64,000 bases of DNA from Epilithonimonas zeae (GTDB taxonomy: Bacteria; Bacteroidota; Bacteroidia; Flavobacteriales; Weeksellaceae), in the NCBI RefSeq assembly GCF_023278365.1, contig NZ_CP075338.1:2170001-2234000 (forward strand), written 5' to 3'. A program made the translations under genes and the position numbers. The notes beneath the pieces were generated by a model. That model made no database searches. It saw only the letters and a list, made by a program, of their open reading frames with translations, and was not told where the DNA came from. Every line of letters starts with the position of its first letter. Within the stretch, counting starts at the first letter, position 1. Positions 33,119 to 41,576 of this stretch are shown one piece after another.

Positions 33119-33652
33119 TTAATTATTGATTGATTTCCACTTTCCTTTTTTGAAAAACATATTTGAATAAGGCTTAGTTTTAAAGACTAAATAAAAACCC
33201 CAAGAGCTACTATACAATGTCGGTTCAGATTCTAAAATGAAATTTGGATTTTCATTAATGATTTTCAAATGTGGATTTACACTTCCTTCTATAAATTCAA
33301 TTTTTCTTCTATAAATCTTTAATACTTTACTTTCGTCTGTAATATATAAATTCAATACATTATCTTTTGTAATTTCGAATCTATAATGATTGTATTGCCA
33401 ATCAGCATTTTTTCCTTTAAAAAACTCTCTATTAACAATGTATGTTCCATAGAAATCTTCCTTATCTAATTTTCTCTTGCTATATAAAAAATTAGAAATA
33501 ATAATTAAAATAGCAAATAAACCAACTACAATCCAAATTCCAATAGAAAGCTTTATAATTATTTTTTTCTTTGTTGAATGATAAAGGGATAATAATATAA
33601 GAGTTATAAATCCTAATACTAAAAATAGTAATAGAGAAAAAAACATCCACAT
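33119..33652 (-). CDS. Membrane protein of unknown function
   Basis: The 177-residue protein has two hydrophobic helices in the first 55 residues and a beta-rich extracytoplasmic or cytoplasmic domain after them (EDFYGTYIVNREFF, LYITDESKVLKIYRR, SWGFYLVFKTKPYSN). The pattern of a strand-rich domain with regular Tyr/Phe resembles lipocalin-like stress proteins, but I cannot assign a family. It lies 6 bases before the winged-helix gene. Confidence 0.7.
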   Translation of the reverse strand: MWMFFSLLLFLVLGFITLILLSLYHSTKKKIIIKLSIGIWIVVGLFAILIIISNFLYSKRKLDKEDFYGTYIVNREFFKGKNADWQYNHYRFEITKDNVLNLYITDESKVLKIYRRKIEFIEGSVNPHLKIINENPNFILESEPTLYSSSWGFYLVFKTKPYSNMFFKKGKWKSINN

Positions 33653-33673
33653 AGTTTTTATTATAAAATAGAA

Positions 33674-34291
33674 TTAATCATACTTCCTATACATCAAAAT
33701 CCCATAAAAAATATGCAAGAATCCAAATCCTATTGCCCAGAATATCAATCCCCATCCTAGCCAAAATAAAGCAATAATTCCAAGAATAACTTCGCAAATA
33801 CCAAGATATTTGACATCACTTAATGTATATCTTTCTGCATTAATTAATGCTAATCCATAAAAAATGAGCATTGACGGCGCAATTAAAGGAAAATAATGAT
33901 GATACCAAAGTGCGATGCAAAAAAAACCGCCTGCAACTAATGGAATTGCAAAATTGATTAAGAGTCTTTTGGTAATAGAATCCCAAACTTTTAGGTTCTT
34001 CTTTTTACTCTTTCTAGCTGTGAAAATATAACCACTAGAAATTGCCAGGACTAAAATTACCAAAGCAACAAAAAATAATTCCTGAGCTAAAGCCGGCGTA
34101 TAAATGTTTCTTTCTCCATCAAAGTAATCAATTCCCTTTCTCTGGAAAATAAAGTAAACATAAACAGAGCCCAGCAACGCAACAATTCCTGCGACAACAC
34201 CGGACAAACCGCTCAATGAAATAAATCTCGAACTGCGTTCCATCATCTGACGGATATGCGCTAATTCATCTTGGTAATTTTTCGATTCCAT
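33674..34291 (-). CDS. Membrane protein, first gene of the winged-helix cluster
   Basis: The 205-residue protein starts with a short helix (MESKNYQDELAHIRQMMERS) and then five to six transmembrane segments, ending in FGFLHIFYGILMYRKYD. The N-terminal amphipathic helix followed by SRFISLSGLSGVVAGI is common in membrane proteins paired with small winged-helix regulators in Bacteroidota. It has a perfect promoter with an operator-like palindrome overlapping the -7 element. Confidence 0.78.
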   Translation of the reverse strand: MESKNYQDELAHIRQMMERSSRFISLSGLSGVVAGIVALLGSVYVYFIFQRKGIDYFDGERNIYTPALAQELFFVALVILVLAISSGYIFTARKSKKKNLKVWDSITKRLLINFAIPLVAGGFFCIALWYHHYFPLIAPSMLIFYGLALINAERYTLSDVKYLGICEVILGIIALFWLGWGLIFWAIGFGFLHIFYGILMYRKYD

Positions 34292-34297
34292 AAAAAG

Positions 34298-34316
34298 AAC
34301 TTTGAATTACAAAGTT
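34298..34316. promoter_or_regulatory. Palindromic operator candidate, site 1
   Basis: AACTTTG-TAATT-CAAAGTT on the minus strand, a perfect palindrome with 7-bp arms. Its left arm forms most of the -7 element, so a protein bound here would block the promoter. Confidence 0.6.
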
Positions 34317-34338
34317 ATAATTTATTTTAAAACTTCAA
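34309..34338 (-). promoter_or_regulatory. Promoter of the winged-helix envelope cluster
   Basis: On the minus strand a TTG within the upstream palindrome, an 18-base spacer and TAACTTTG (about 34310-34317) match the consensus. The ATG at 34291 follows about 18 bases later. Confidence 0.7.
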
Positions 34339-34356
34339 AATAAATTTTGAAGTTTT
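34329..34356 (-). terminator. Palindrome after the PaaI-like gene, probable terminator
   Basis: The arms AAAACTTCAAAAT and ATTTTGAAGTTTT are perfect around 2 bases. It begins 9 bases after the stop codon of the PaaI-like gene. The low GC content makes it a weak terminator, and a second operator is an alternative. Confidence 0.5.
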
Positions 34357-34365
34357 TGTATTTTT

Positions 34366-34788
34366 TTATAAAACTCTAAGTTCCGTAACCTTCTTTCCAA
34401 TCTTATAAACCGTTCCTCGGAAACCTGCTATAACCTCATCATTCTGATTCTTGATTGTAATATCATAAATAGCCGTTTTTCTGGTATCGTTCAAAAGAAT
34501 ACTTTCTGCAGTTAAAACATCGCCGTTTTTTGCAGCTTTTGTGAAATTAATATAACAATTGAGCGCCACCGCAGCTTCACCACTATTGTTGGAAGAAAAT
34601 GCCAACGCCGAATCTGCAAAAGCAAATGTAACACCACCGTGAACGGTTCCAAGCCCATTAATCATTTCTGGTTTGATTGGCATTTTTATAAGACAGTAGT
34701 TATCTTTGATTTCGATCAGTTCAATTCCAAGCCATTGAGAAAACAAATCTTTCTTAAACATATATTCTGCCGTTTCGCGAGCATTCAT
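34366..34788 (-). CDS. PaaI family acyl-CoA thioesterase (hotdog fold)
   Basis: The 140-residue protein shows the hotdog pattern: GLGTVHGGVTFAFADSALAFSSN near residues 46-68 (HGG with the catalytic aspartate), then INFTKAAKNGDVLTAES and IAGFRGTVYKI. The family hydrolyses aryl- and hydroxyacyl-CoA esters. The gene follows an enoyl-CoA hydratase gene, as in phenylacetate catabolic clusters, but the paaABCDE oxygenase genes are not in this window. Its leader shares a 16-base word with that of the deoxynucleoside kinase gene. Confidence 0.88.
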   Translation of the reverse strand: MNARETAEYMFKKDLFSQWLGIELIEIKDNYCLIKMPIKPEMINGLGTVHGGVTFAFADSALAFSSNNSGEAAVALNCYINFTKAAKNGDVLTAESILLNDTRKTAIYDITIKNQNDEVIAGFRGTVYKIGKKVTELRVL

Positions 34789-34800
34789 AAATTATAATTG

Positions 34801-34816
34801 ATGGTTGATAAATGAT
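34801..34816 (-). repeat. 16-base leader word, copy 2
   Basis: On the minus strand ATCATTTATCAACCAT lies 12 bases before the start codon of the PaaI-like gene and continues with AATTATAA, as it does (after 8 extra bases) at the first copy. Confidence 0.5.
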
Positions 34817-34863
34817 TACAGTTCTTTAATCACTAAAATTCTCCGATTCTCCAACACTCAAAC

Positions 34864-35655
34864 TTATTTCCCTTTGTAATTCGGCAATCGTTTTTCGATA
34901 AAAGCAGCAACACCTTCCTTAAAATCTTCGGTTTCAGCTGCATCTTGTTGAATGATGGATTCGTAATCTAACTGTTCGTTAAGCGTAAAGTTATATGATT
35001 TATTAAAAGCTTTTTTAGTTAGATAAAGTGCTGTTGTTGCCGCGTGGGAAAGCTGTGTCAGAACTTCCATTGATTTCTCCACAAATTCTGAATCTGCAAA
35101 AACATCAGCAACCAAACCTATTTTCTTAGCTTCTGTAGCAGGCACTTTTTTTCCCGTAAAAGATAAATAACTTGCCAATTGTCTTCCTACTAATTTTGGT
35201 AAATAATAGGTTCCCGCAGTATCCGGAATCAACCCGATGTTGGCGAAAGCAAAAGAGAAATAAGAACTTTCTGTTGCTAAAGTAAAGTCACAAATTGAGG
35301 CCAACATTGCTCCTGCTCCAACAGCCGGCCCATTAACTAAAGCAATGACTGGTTTTTTACATTTAACAATTTCGAGAACCAAAGGATTATAATATTCGAT
35401 AACAAATCTCTGGATGGTTCTGTCATCTTCATCAAAACCTAAAGCTTCTTTCAAATTTTGTCCGGCACAAAAAGCCTTTCCTTTTCCAGCAATAGCAATG
35501 CATCTTACGTTATCGTCATTACTGAATTTGTGAACCGCATTTCGCAATTCTCTAAGCATAACTTCGGTAAGGCTGTTATAACTATCGGGCTGATTCAGAT
35601 AAATCAATTGCAGTTTTCCATCGAATTGGGAATCTATCTCTATTTGTGAATACAT
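34864..35655 (-). CDS. Enoyl-CoA hydratase/isomerase, PaaG-like
   Basis: The 263-residue crotonase-fold protein has the oxyanion-hole segments GKGKAFCAGQNLKEA near residues 57-71 and NGPAVGAGAMLASICDF near 108-124, then the catalytic-region IGLIPDTAGTYYLPKLVG. An aspartate in PDTAG, where hydratases have glutamate (PEAG/PEGG), fits the isomerase PaaG more than a hydratase. Together with the following PaaI-like gene this suggests aromatic-acid (phenylacetyl-CoA) degradation, but only as context. Confidence 0.88.
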   Translation of the reverse strand: MYSQIEIDSQFDGKLQLIYLNQPDSYNSLTEVMLRELRNAVHKFSNDDNVRCIAIAGKGKAFCAGQNLKEALGFDEDDRTIQRFVIEYYNPLVLEIVKCKKPVIALVNGPAVGAGAMLASICDFTLATESSYFSFAFANIGLIPDTAGTYYLPKLVGRQLASYLSFTGKKVPATEAKKIGLVADVFADSEFVEKSMEVLTQLSHAATTALYLTKKAFNKSYNFTLNEQLDYESIIQQDAAETEDFKEGVAAFIEKRLPNYKGK

Positions 35656-35732
35656 AGTTTTTACTTTTTTGATATCAGCAATTTAATATATTTTATTGAA
35701 AGCATCGAAGAAATTTCTATTCTGGAAATAAC

Positions 35733-35762
35733 AAAAGCCGACCATTGCTGATCGGCTTTAAA
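35733..35762 (-). terminator. Terminator of the second T9SS metalloprotease gene
   Basis: AAAGCCGA (35734-35741) pairs with TCGGCTTT (35752-35759), then a T run on the minus strand. It lies 20 bases after the stop codon. Confidence 0.85.
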
Positions 35763-35781
35763 ATTTATAAATAAATTGGAA

Positions 35782-38463
35782 TTATTTAACAATTAATTTC
35801 TGAGTATAATTCGCTTTAGAAGAAGTTACTTTTAATAGGTAAACTCCTTTTGTCAAATTAACATTGAACTCATTAGTAGATTCACCTGTCGCTGCATTGA
35901 ACCCTGAAGTATGAACTACTCTACCATTCATATCATAGATTGTCACATTTGCATTGCTTCCTAGATCTTTTGACTTGATAAAGAAGTTTCCACTTGAAGG
36001 GTTTGGATAAACTTTGATATTATTAGCATTGAAAGCATTTTCATTCACAGCAAGAACCTGAGCATCTCTTGTACAAACTTCTAAAGCCCAAGAATTGATA
36101 ACTCCAACATTTCCAGGCGTATTATCTGATGCAAATAATTTCCAAGTTCCTTCTGCATTATGTCCTACAAAAACATTTAATGGCTGAAAAGGTTTTGCGT
36201 TACCTGTAACTGGAGACGCACAAGTAATGGTTGTTGCAGCATCAGTAAATTTGGCCGTAATCCCTGAACGAGAACTACACTGATGATCCATTAACAAAGC
36301 TGTTGTACCAACTGGACTTTCTATTCCAAAAGATAAATTTGCTGCGTTAGCATGAGTTATATTTGGTGTCACACTGATTTTTGTAATTACTCCTGTATCA
36401 GTGATTGATAATGGAGCTTCTACCTTTGGAGATGCAATTGCTGATCCACCAGGACCATCTTTGATATTTACCGGTGCCCCACTGTATGTATAAGTATTAC
36501 ATTCTTCACCCGCCACGCTATAATCAATTACAAAGCTTGGACTTACGGCATAATAAATATTATTAACAGCTTCTACTAAGATATAAGCATTCGTAGCAGA
36601 GAAATCATTTGGTATTGTTACCGTCTCAGTTCCATCATTAGGTGTATTATCCAATAATGAAACAAAAGTTTTTCCTCCGTCTTTAGAAATCTTTAGATTA
36701 ACAGTAGTAGTATTCACAGGTGCAACATTTGTATTTGCTATATCCCAAGTTACAGTAAAACTTCCTCCGGAGATTAATGTTTGACCAAATGTTGGTGCTG
36801 TAACTTTAAATGGCCCAGAAGCTGCATTAACAGTAACTGCCATTGCATCTCTCGCAATATTAGGTTCCAATGGATTGTTGTTTCGTAATACCACTCCAAA
36901 ATTAAGCGTTCTCGCAACACTAGAAACAGATTCCCATCTTGTTGTATACACTCCAGCTAAAACTGTATTAAAATCAGGGAAATATCTATAAGGATTAGCT
37001 GTTGGAGGTAATGCTCTGAAATTTGGTCCGGAAGGTTTTGCCAAATAAGCAATACTATTTGTTCCGATTTGAGCTGTTGCGGCCTGATCGGTTTGTTCAA
37101 AACTGTATGTATAACCAGCCGTACTAGCATCAGTAGTTGTAGCTTTTACAACAAATGGTGTAGATGCCGGAATAGTGTAATCATTTCCAGCATCTACTGT
37201 TGGAGCTGGTAATGCATATGGTACATTTGTTCCACAAGATACACTGTTAATTTTATTTTTAATCTGGTTGAGACTATTATAATGGAAATTATCATGAGAA
37301 TTATATTGAACATCAAGATTCCCTGTAATACCAGTATAAGCCATTACAGTACTTCCGCTTCCCGGCTCTACTCGCTGATCTAACTGACTACTATAAAAAG
37401 TGTAAGTATGCCCGGCTCCCATCTGATGACCCATTTCGTGCGCAACGTAATCTATGTCAAAAGTTGCTCCTTCCGGAAGGTTATGTGATGTCCATCCCCC
37501 AGCTTTTAAACTAGAGCCACAAATAACGCCAAGATATGCCGCGCCATTAGCATCCTTTTTATCAACAAGATGCCCAAGATCATACAAAGAGGTTGCACCA
37601 GTTCCTAAAGTGGAATTAATACCACTGTTCGCTGTATCTGGTCCTCCTCCACTAGAATAAGGATCAGTACTTGCATTTAGAAATATTAATGATTCTGTTT
37701 GTGAAATCAGATTATAATGCAAAGACAAATCTTTTTCAAAAAGAGCATTTAGTCTTGTTGCAGTAGCATTTAGTGCAGCCAATACAACGGCTTTTTTCTC
37801 AGCATCAGTTGCTGTAGAGGGAGTTCCCGCTTTATCCAAATGGTACTGAGCAAATTCACCAGTGCAAGATAATGCCAGCCTAAATACATTAGTTCCTGCA
37901 GCTTTGTTGGAAACATTTGGTGTTTCTTCTGCAGTTGACCCCGCATCTTTAACAGCACATTCGAATGGGGCATCTTCATTAATATTTTTTTTCTTCTGAT
38001 TAGAATCAAAAACAACATATGTTCTTTTGTCCGTAGTAAAAGGTTCGATATATTCAGAATGTCCGGAACGCACTACAATTGAAGAGAAACCTTGTGGAGA
38101 AACGCTAAATCTTAAATATGCAGACGAATCATCTAAACTTGTTCCAACATAAGATTTGATGTTGGGATATTTTGCCTGAAGATCCTCGGCCATATTGGAA
38201 TATTCCCAAACTTTAAATCTCTCTAATTTACCATTTGCATTGGGTAAATTAACAACAACACCTTGATTTCCAGAAAATTTATTACTCACAGAAGTTAGTA
38301 AATTTTGTAATTTTTGCTGATCCAAATTATAGAGATTATCTGTCTGAAGATAAGCAACACTTTCACTTAGTTTTTGTCTATCAGCAACCTTCGATGTTTT
38401 ACTCCATTGCGAATAACCTAAAAACGGTAACGCAAAGCCTAGTAATAGTAGATGTTTTTTCAT
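35782..38463 (-). CDS. Secreted reprolysin-like zinc metalloprotease with P-domain and T9SS tail
   Basis: The 893-residue protein has a signal peptide (MKKHLLLLGFALPFLGYSQ), a propeptide-like region, and a protease domain with HEMGHQMGAGH at residues 342-352 and the downstream EPGSGSTVMAYTG. After Ig-like segments comes a proprotein convertase P-domain (about residues 665-800: SPVGTTALLMDHQC, FVGHNAEGTWKLFASDNTPG, INSWALEVCT) and a T9SS type A tail (KVYPNPSSGNFFIKS ... YTQKLIVK). It is a paralogue of the 7698-10598 protease but with different C-terminal modules. It is exported through the outer membrane; the substrates are unknown. Confidence 0.92.
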   Translation of the reverse strand: MKKHLLLLGFALPFLGYSQWSKTSKVADRQKLSESVAYLQTDNLYNLDQQKLQNLLTSVSNKFSGNQGVVVNLPNANGKLERFKVWEYSNMAEDLQAKYPNIKSYVGTSLDDSSAYLRFSVSPQGFSSIVVRSGHSEYIEPFTTDKRTYVVFDSNQKKKNINEDAPFECAVKDAGSTAEETPNVSNKAAGTNVFRLALSCTGEFAQYHLDKAGTPSTATDAEKKAVVLAALNATATRLNALFEKDLSLHYNLISQTESLIFLNASTDPYSSGGGPDTANSGINSTLGTGATSLYDLGHLVDKKDANGAAYLGVICGSSLKAGGWTSHNLPEGATFDIDYVAHEMGHQMGAGHTYTFYSSQLDQRVEPGSGSTVMAYTGITGNLDVQYNSHDNFHYNSLNQIKNKINSVSCGTNVPYALPAPTVDAGNDYTIPASTPFVVKATTTDASTAGYTYSFEQTDQAATAQIGTNSIAYLAKPSGPNFRALPPTANPYRYFPDFNTVLAGVYTTRWESVSSVARTLNFGVVLRNNNPLEPNIARDAMAVTVNAASGPFKVTAPTFGQTLISGGSFTVTWDIANTNVAPVNTTTVNLKISKDGGKTFVSLLDNTPNDGTETVTIPNDFSATNAYILVEAVNNIYYAVSPSFVIDYSVAGEECNTYTYSGAPVNIKDGPGGSAIASPKVEAPLSITDTGVITKISVTPNITHANAANLSFGIESPVGTTALLMDHQCSSRSGITAKFTDAATTITCASPVTGNAKPFQPLNVFVGHNAEGTWKLFASDNTPGNVGVINSWALEVCTRDAQVLAVNENAFNANNIKVYPNPSSGNFFIKSKDLGSNANVTIYDMNGRVVHTSGFNAATGESTNEFNVNLTKGVYLLKVTSSKANYTQKLIVK

Positions 38464-38591
38464 TATAATCTTTTTTGCAAATTATGAATTTTTAACGATA
38501 ACAACTAATTTTCAATTAATTAAATTAATATTTAACAAATTTGATAATAACTATTCATAAATAATCATTAATAATATTAAAGTTATTATAT

Positions 38592-38618
38592 AAAAAAAGT
38601 CAAGACATAAATCTTGAC
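38592..38618 (-). terminator. Terminator upstream of the protease gene, downstream of 38648-39595
   Basis: GTCAAGA (38599-38605) pairs with TCTTGAC (38612-38618), with seven T following on the minus strand. Confidence 0.8.
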
Positions 38619-38647
38619 CTCTTGTTTTAATAATTTAAAATATGAAT

Positions 38648-39595
38648 TTACTTTTTAATCAATTTATTCGTAAAGGTATTTCCATTAGCCGTTTTAGTTT
38701 GAACAAGATAAACGCCACTTTTCAGATTACTGACATTAACTTTAGATTCATTGGAATTAACTGTTTTCACAAGACTTCCATTGGTTGAATAGATATTGGT
38801 TGAGACAATTTTAGTTCCGCTTAAACCTTTGAATTCAAAATAATCCTGAGCAGGATTTGGATAAATTCCTACTTTAGAATTGAAATCAGCATCAGAAACA
38901 TTCAGGATACCACATTCAGCTTCAAGCTCATATAAACACTCTTGGTTAAGAAGTTGAAACCAATCAAATGTGTTTCCGCCCATTGCCAGACTTTCTCCAA
39001 CCACACCTTCACCAGTATCGTAATGTGCAGTTGTAGCCCAAGCATTGGCATCAGATTTTGTACTCATCCAGATTCTACCATCTGACATTGTTCCGTTTAA
39101 CAAAATTGGATTCGCTAACTTTACTTTTACTTTTCTTACGACAAATTCGTGCAAAGGTTCATATCCGACATCTTCATAGGATTCGATTGTGCTGTCAGTA
39201 ATTTGTAAAATCTGTTGATTTGGGACATTTCTTCTTGGATCTTCTGGGTCTTCCGGCGTAGAGAGAGTATTATCATAAAAGATGAAGTTCACAAAAGTTG
39301 GCGGAAGTTTACTAGCCAAAGTCACAACTATACTATTGATTTTAATTGTCTGATTGGCATCTAGAGGAATATCAACAGCTGCTTTTTGTCCGCCATTTCC
39401 GATGATGAAAACACCGTTTTGCTCTTCGGTATCATTAATAACAACCGTATTACAAGTTTCTGCTTTTGCCGCTAATTTAGTTTGAGTTTTAACTTCTCCG
39501 GATAATGATTTGGAAACAGAATTTCCGTAACCCAGGTTTTGCGAATAGGAAAAAATAGAACCTAGCGCAGATAAAAAAAATACAATTTTCTTCAT
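38648..39595 (-). CDS. T9SS type A secreted protein of unknown function
   Basis: The 315-residue protein has a signal peptide ending SIFSYSQ and a T9SS tail from about residue 243 (VGIYPNPAQDYFEFKGL ... FTNKLIKK). The passenger domain (about residues 45-225) has the pattern IKINSIVVTLASKLPPTFVNF and GRIWMSTKSDANAWATT, suggestive of a beta-sandwich binding or carbohydrate-binding-like domain. I do not recognise a catalytic motif. It is monocistronic. Confidence 0.82.
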   Translation of the reverse strand: MKKIVFFLSALGSIFSYSQNLGYGNSVSKSLSGEVKTQTKLAAKAETCNTVVINDTEEQNGVFIIGNGGQKAAVDIPLDANQTIKINSIVVTLASKLPPTFVNFIFYDNTLSTPEDPEDPRRNVPNQQILQITDSTIESYEDVGYEPLHEFVVRKVKVKLANPILLNGTMSDGRIWMSTKSDANAWATTAHYDTGEGVVGESLAMGGNTFDWFQLLNQECLYELEAECGILNVSDADFNSKVGIYPNPAQDYFEFKGLSGTKIVSTNIYSTNGSLVKTVNSNESKVNVSNLKSGVYLVQTKTANGNTFTNKLIKK

Positions 39596-39773
39596 AATTA
39601 ATTTTTTAAGATTTTTTAAAATACATTGATATAATCATATCAATCAGAAAAATATTTTATCTCATTGATGAAGTAAATGTATATACTTTAAGAATTAAAA
39701 AATAGCATTATACTTTCGAAATATCATATTTTAAAACACAAAAATTAGTTTTAAACCACTGATAAATAAAAGA

Positions 39774-41363
39774 TTAAATATTTTTATGTTTCTTTTCCGC
39801 TTCTCTCAAAAAAGCCGAAGGAGAAATCCCCGTAATATTTTTGAAAATCGTTGTGAAAGAACTGTGAGAAGAAAAGCCAGCTTCTTCCGCCAGATAACTT
39901 ATTTTATAATTGAGAAATTCCGGGCGCTCGTTGATTTGTTTGCAGATATAATTAATGCGAAGTTCGTTGAGATATTGATTGAAGTTTTTCTCTTTATGTT
40001 TTTTAATCGTCTCCGAAAGATAGGTCGGATTGGTTTTGAACATCACCGCCAGACTTGCAACTGTCAATTTTGAATTGGTAAATTTCGCAGATTCTTCAAA
40101 CTTTTCTAATTTCTCAAGAATCATCGTCTCAGCAGAATTTGGGACAGAAAACAAAGGTTTTTCTTTTTCCTCAATTTCAGGTTGTACAATTTTAATAGGC
40201 TCAGCAATTTTGCTTATTTCCTGTTTCTCAAGACTGTTAATAAAATTTTGATAAAGGATTTTTTCGTTTTTTCTTTTCTGATTGATATAGAACACACTGA
40301 TTCCTCCAATCAAAACCAGTAAAACACAACCAATAATTAAAAGATTGTTGTGACTTTCCTTATCTGAAATTTTCTCAAGAAGATTTTTTTGTTCTTCGGA
40401 AACGGCTGTATTAATTGCATTGAGATTATCTTTTTTAACATCAGGTTCTAAATCCAGTAACTTTTCAGAATACTCAATATATTTATCGTGATTATTCAAA
40501 GCTTTATAAGACGCAATCAGTTTTTTGTACATATCAGCTTTTAGTCTATTGTCTTTAAAAGTCTCTTCTTTGAGAACAACTTCCATAGAATCAATTGCTC
40601 TTTGATGTTCATTTTTACCGGCATAAACTTTAGCTAGATTATTATAAATAAAATACTTGAATTCCTTATTTTCATTATCCCGAATCGCTAAAGCTTTATT
40701 AAGAAAATATTCCGCCGAATCATTTTGTTTCAGGTAAGCATAAGAAACACCCATATTATAGAACGCTCTACGAAATTGGAAAATGTTTTTTTTATTTGGG
40801 TTTCCAATATTTCCTAAAAACTTCAACGCTTTTTGATAATCTTTCTTTGCGACCAAAAAGTTTTCTTTATCCGCTTCCAGATTTCCATATTCGATATACA
40901 ATCTTGCTGTCAGATAATTCTTTTCATAACCATTCGGAAGTTTATCGACTTCTTGTTTCGACAAATCGAGATAAGGTTTTATTTTCTCAGGAAAGTTGAG
41001 AAACGAATATTGATTCGCAATCGAGCCATAGATTTTTGCTTTAAGGTTGGGGTTGCCCAGTTTCTCAGCAATTTCCTTCGCCTTGAAAAGCATTTCAGTG
41101 GACTTAGCAAAATCCGGTTTTTTAATTTTAAGATAAGCATCCGCCATTTTCATTCGGACTTCGTACTTTTCTTCGTCAGAAATTGGTTGCCCCAATTTTT
41201 GAAGACTTTGTTCGATGATTTGCTCAGGTGAAATTTTACTTTTATCCAAAGTCTCAGCACCAGACAGGTCTTCCTGATTTTGCTTTTGTCCAAAACAAAA
41301 TAAAATTGTAAAAACAGCAAAGAAAATTAAGACGAGACGATTCAAGGTCAGATTTTTATTCAC
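39774..41363 (-). CDS. TPR-AraC hybrid membrane regulator
   Basis: The 529-residue protein has an N-terminal signal/anchor (ending LFCFGQ), about five to six TPR-like helical repeats (residues about 70-310, e.g. YLKQNDSAEYFLNKALAIRD), a single transmembrane helix near residues 340-358 (NLLIIGCVLLVLIGGISVFYI), a linker and a C-terminal AraC-type DNA-binding domain (from about residue 425: LTVASLAVMFKTNPTYLSETIKKHK ... IKYLAEEAGFSSHSSFTTIFKNITGISPSAFLRE in pieces). The class is typical of Bacteroidota, where the periplasmic TPRs are thought to sense signals. It is divergent from clpB across 361 bases carrying a direct repeat. Confidence 0.9.
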   Translation of the reverse strand: MNKNLTLNRLVLIFFAVFTILFCFGQKQNQEDLSGAETLDKSKISPEQIIEQSLQKLGQPISDEEKYEVRMKMADAYLKIKKPDFAKSTEMLFKAKEIAEKLGNPNLKAKIYGSIANQYSFLNFPEKIKPYLDLSKQEVDKLPNGYEKNYLTARLYIEYGNLEADKENFLVAKKDYQKALKFLGNIGNPNKKNIFQFRRAFYNMGVSYAYLKQNDSAEYFLNKALAIRDNENKEFKYFIYNNLAKVYAGKNEHQRAIDSMEVVLKEETFKDNRLKADMYKKLIASYKALNNHDKYIEYSEKLLDLEPDVKKDNLNAINTAVSEEQKNLLEKISDKESHNNLLIIGCVLLVLIGGISVFYINQKRKNEKILYQNFINSLEKQEISKIAEPIKIVQPEIEEKEKPLFSVPNSAETMILEKLEKFEESAKFTNSKLTVASLAVMFKTNPTYLSETIKKHKEKNFNQYLNELRINYICKQINERPEFLNYKISYLAEEAGFSSHSSFTTIFKNITGISPSAFLREAEKKHKNI

Positions 41364-41461
41364 TCAAATTTATAAATAAAAATCCCGAATTAAAATAATG
41401 ATGAATTGTTTCCAAAAACATGTTACAAATTGACAATTATTTTTAATCTAAATTCTAAACT

Positions 41462-41518
41462 TTCGGAAATTTTGTCTCTTCAAATTAACATAAAATTAAA
41501 CAATTCGGAAATTTTGTC
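41462..41518. promoter_or_regulatory. Direct repeat of TTCGGAAATTTTGTC, 42-bp period
   Basis: The two 15-base copies are identical and lie 42 bp apart, four turns of the helix, so both would face the same side of the DNA. AraC-type regulators often bind such direct repeats, and one is encoded next to this site. Binding is inferred. Confidence 0.5.
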
Positions 41519-41576
41519 CTTAATTTTTAAAAATTCATCAATAGAATAGTTTTTGTGATTTAGGTTTCAGAATTAA

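Noticed and set aside
34366-35655. A phenylacetate degradation operon
   Set aside because: Only the PaaI- and PaaG-like genes are present; no ring oxygenase or ligase genes lie in the window, so only a loose link is claimed.
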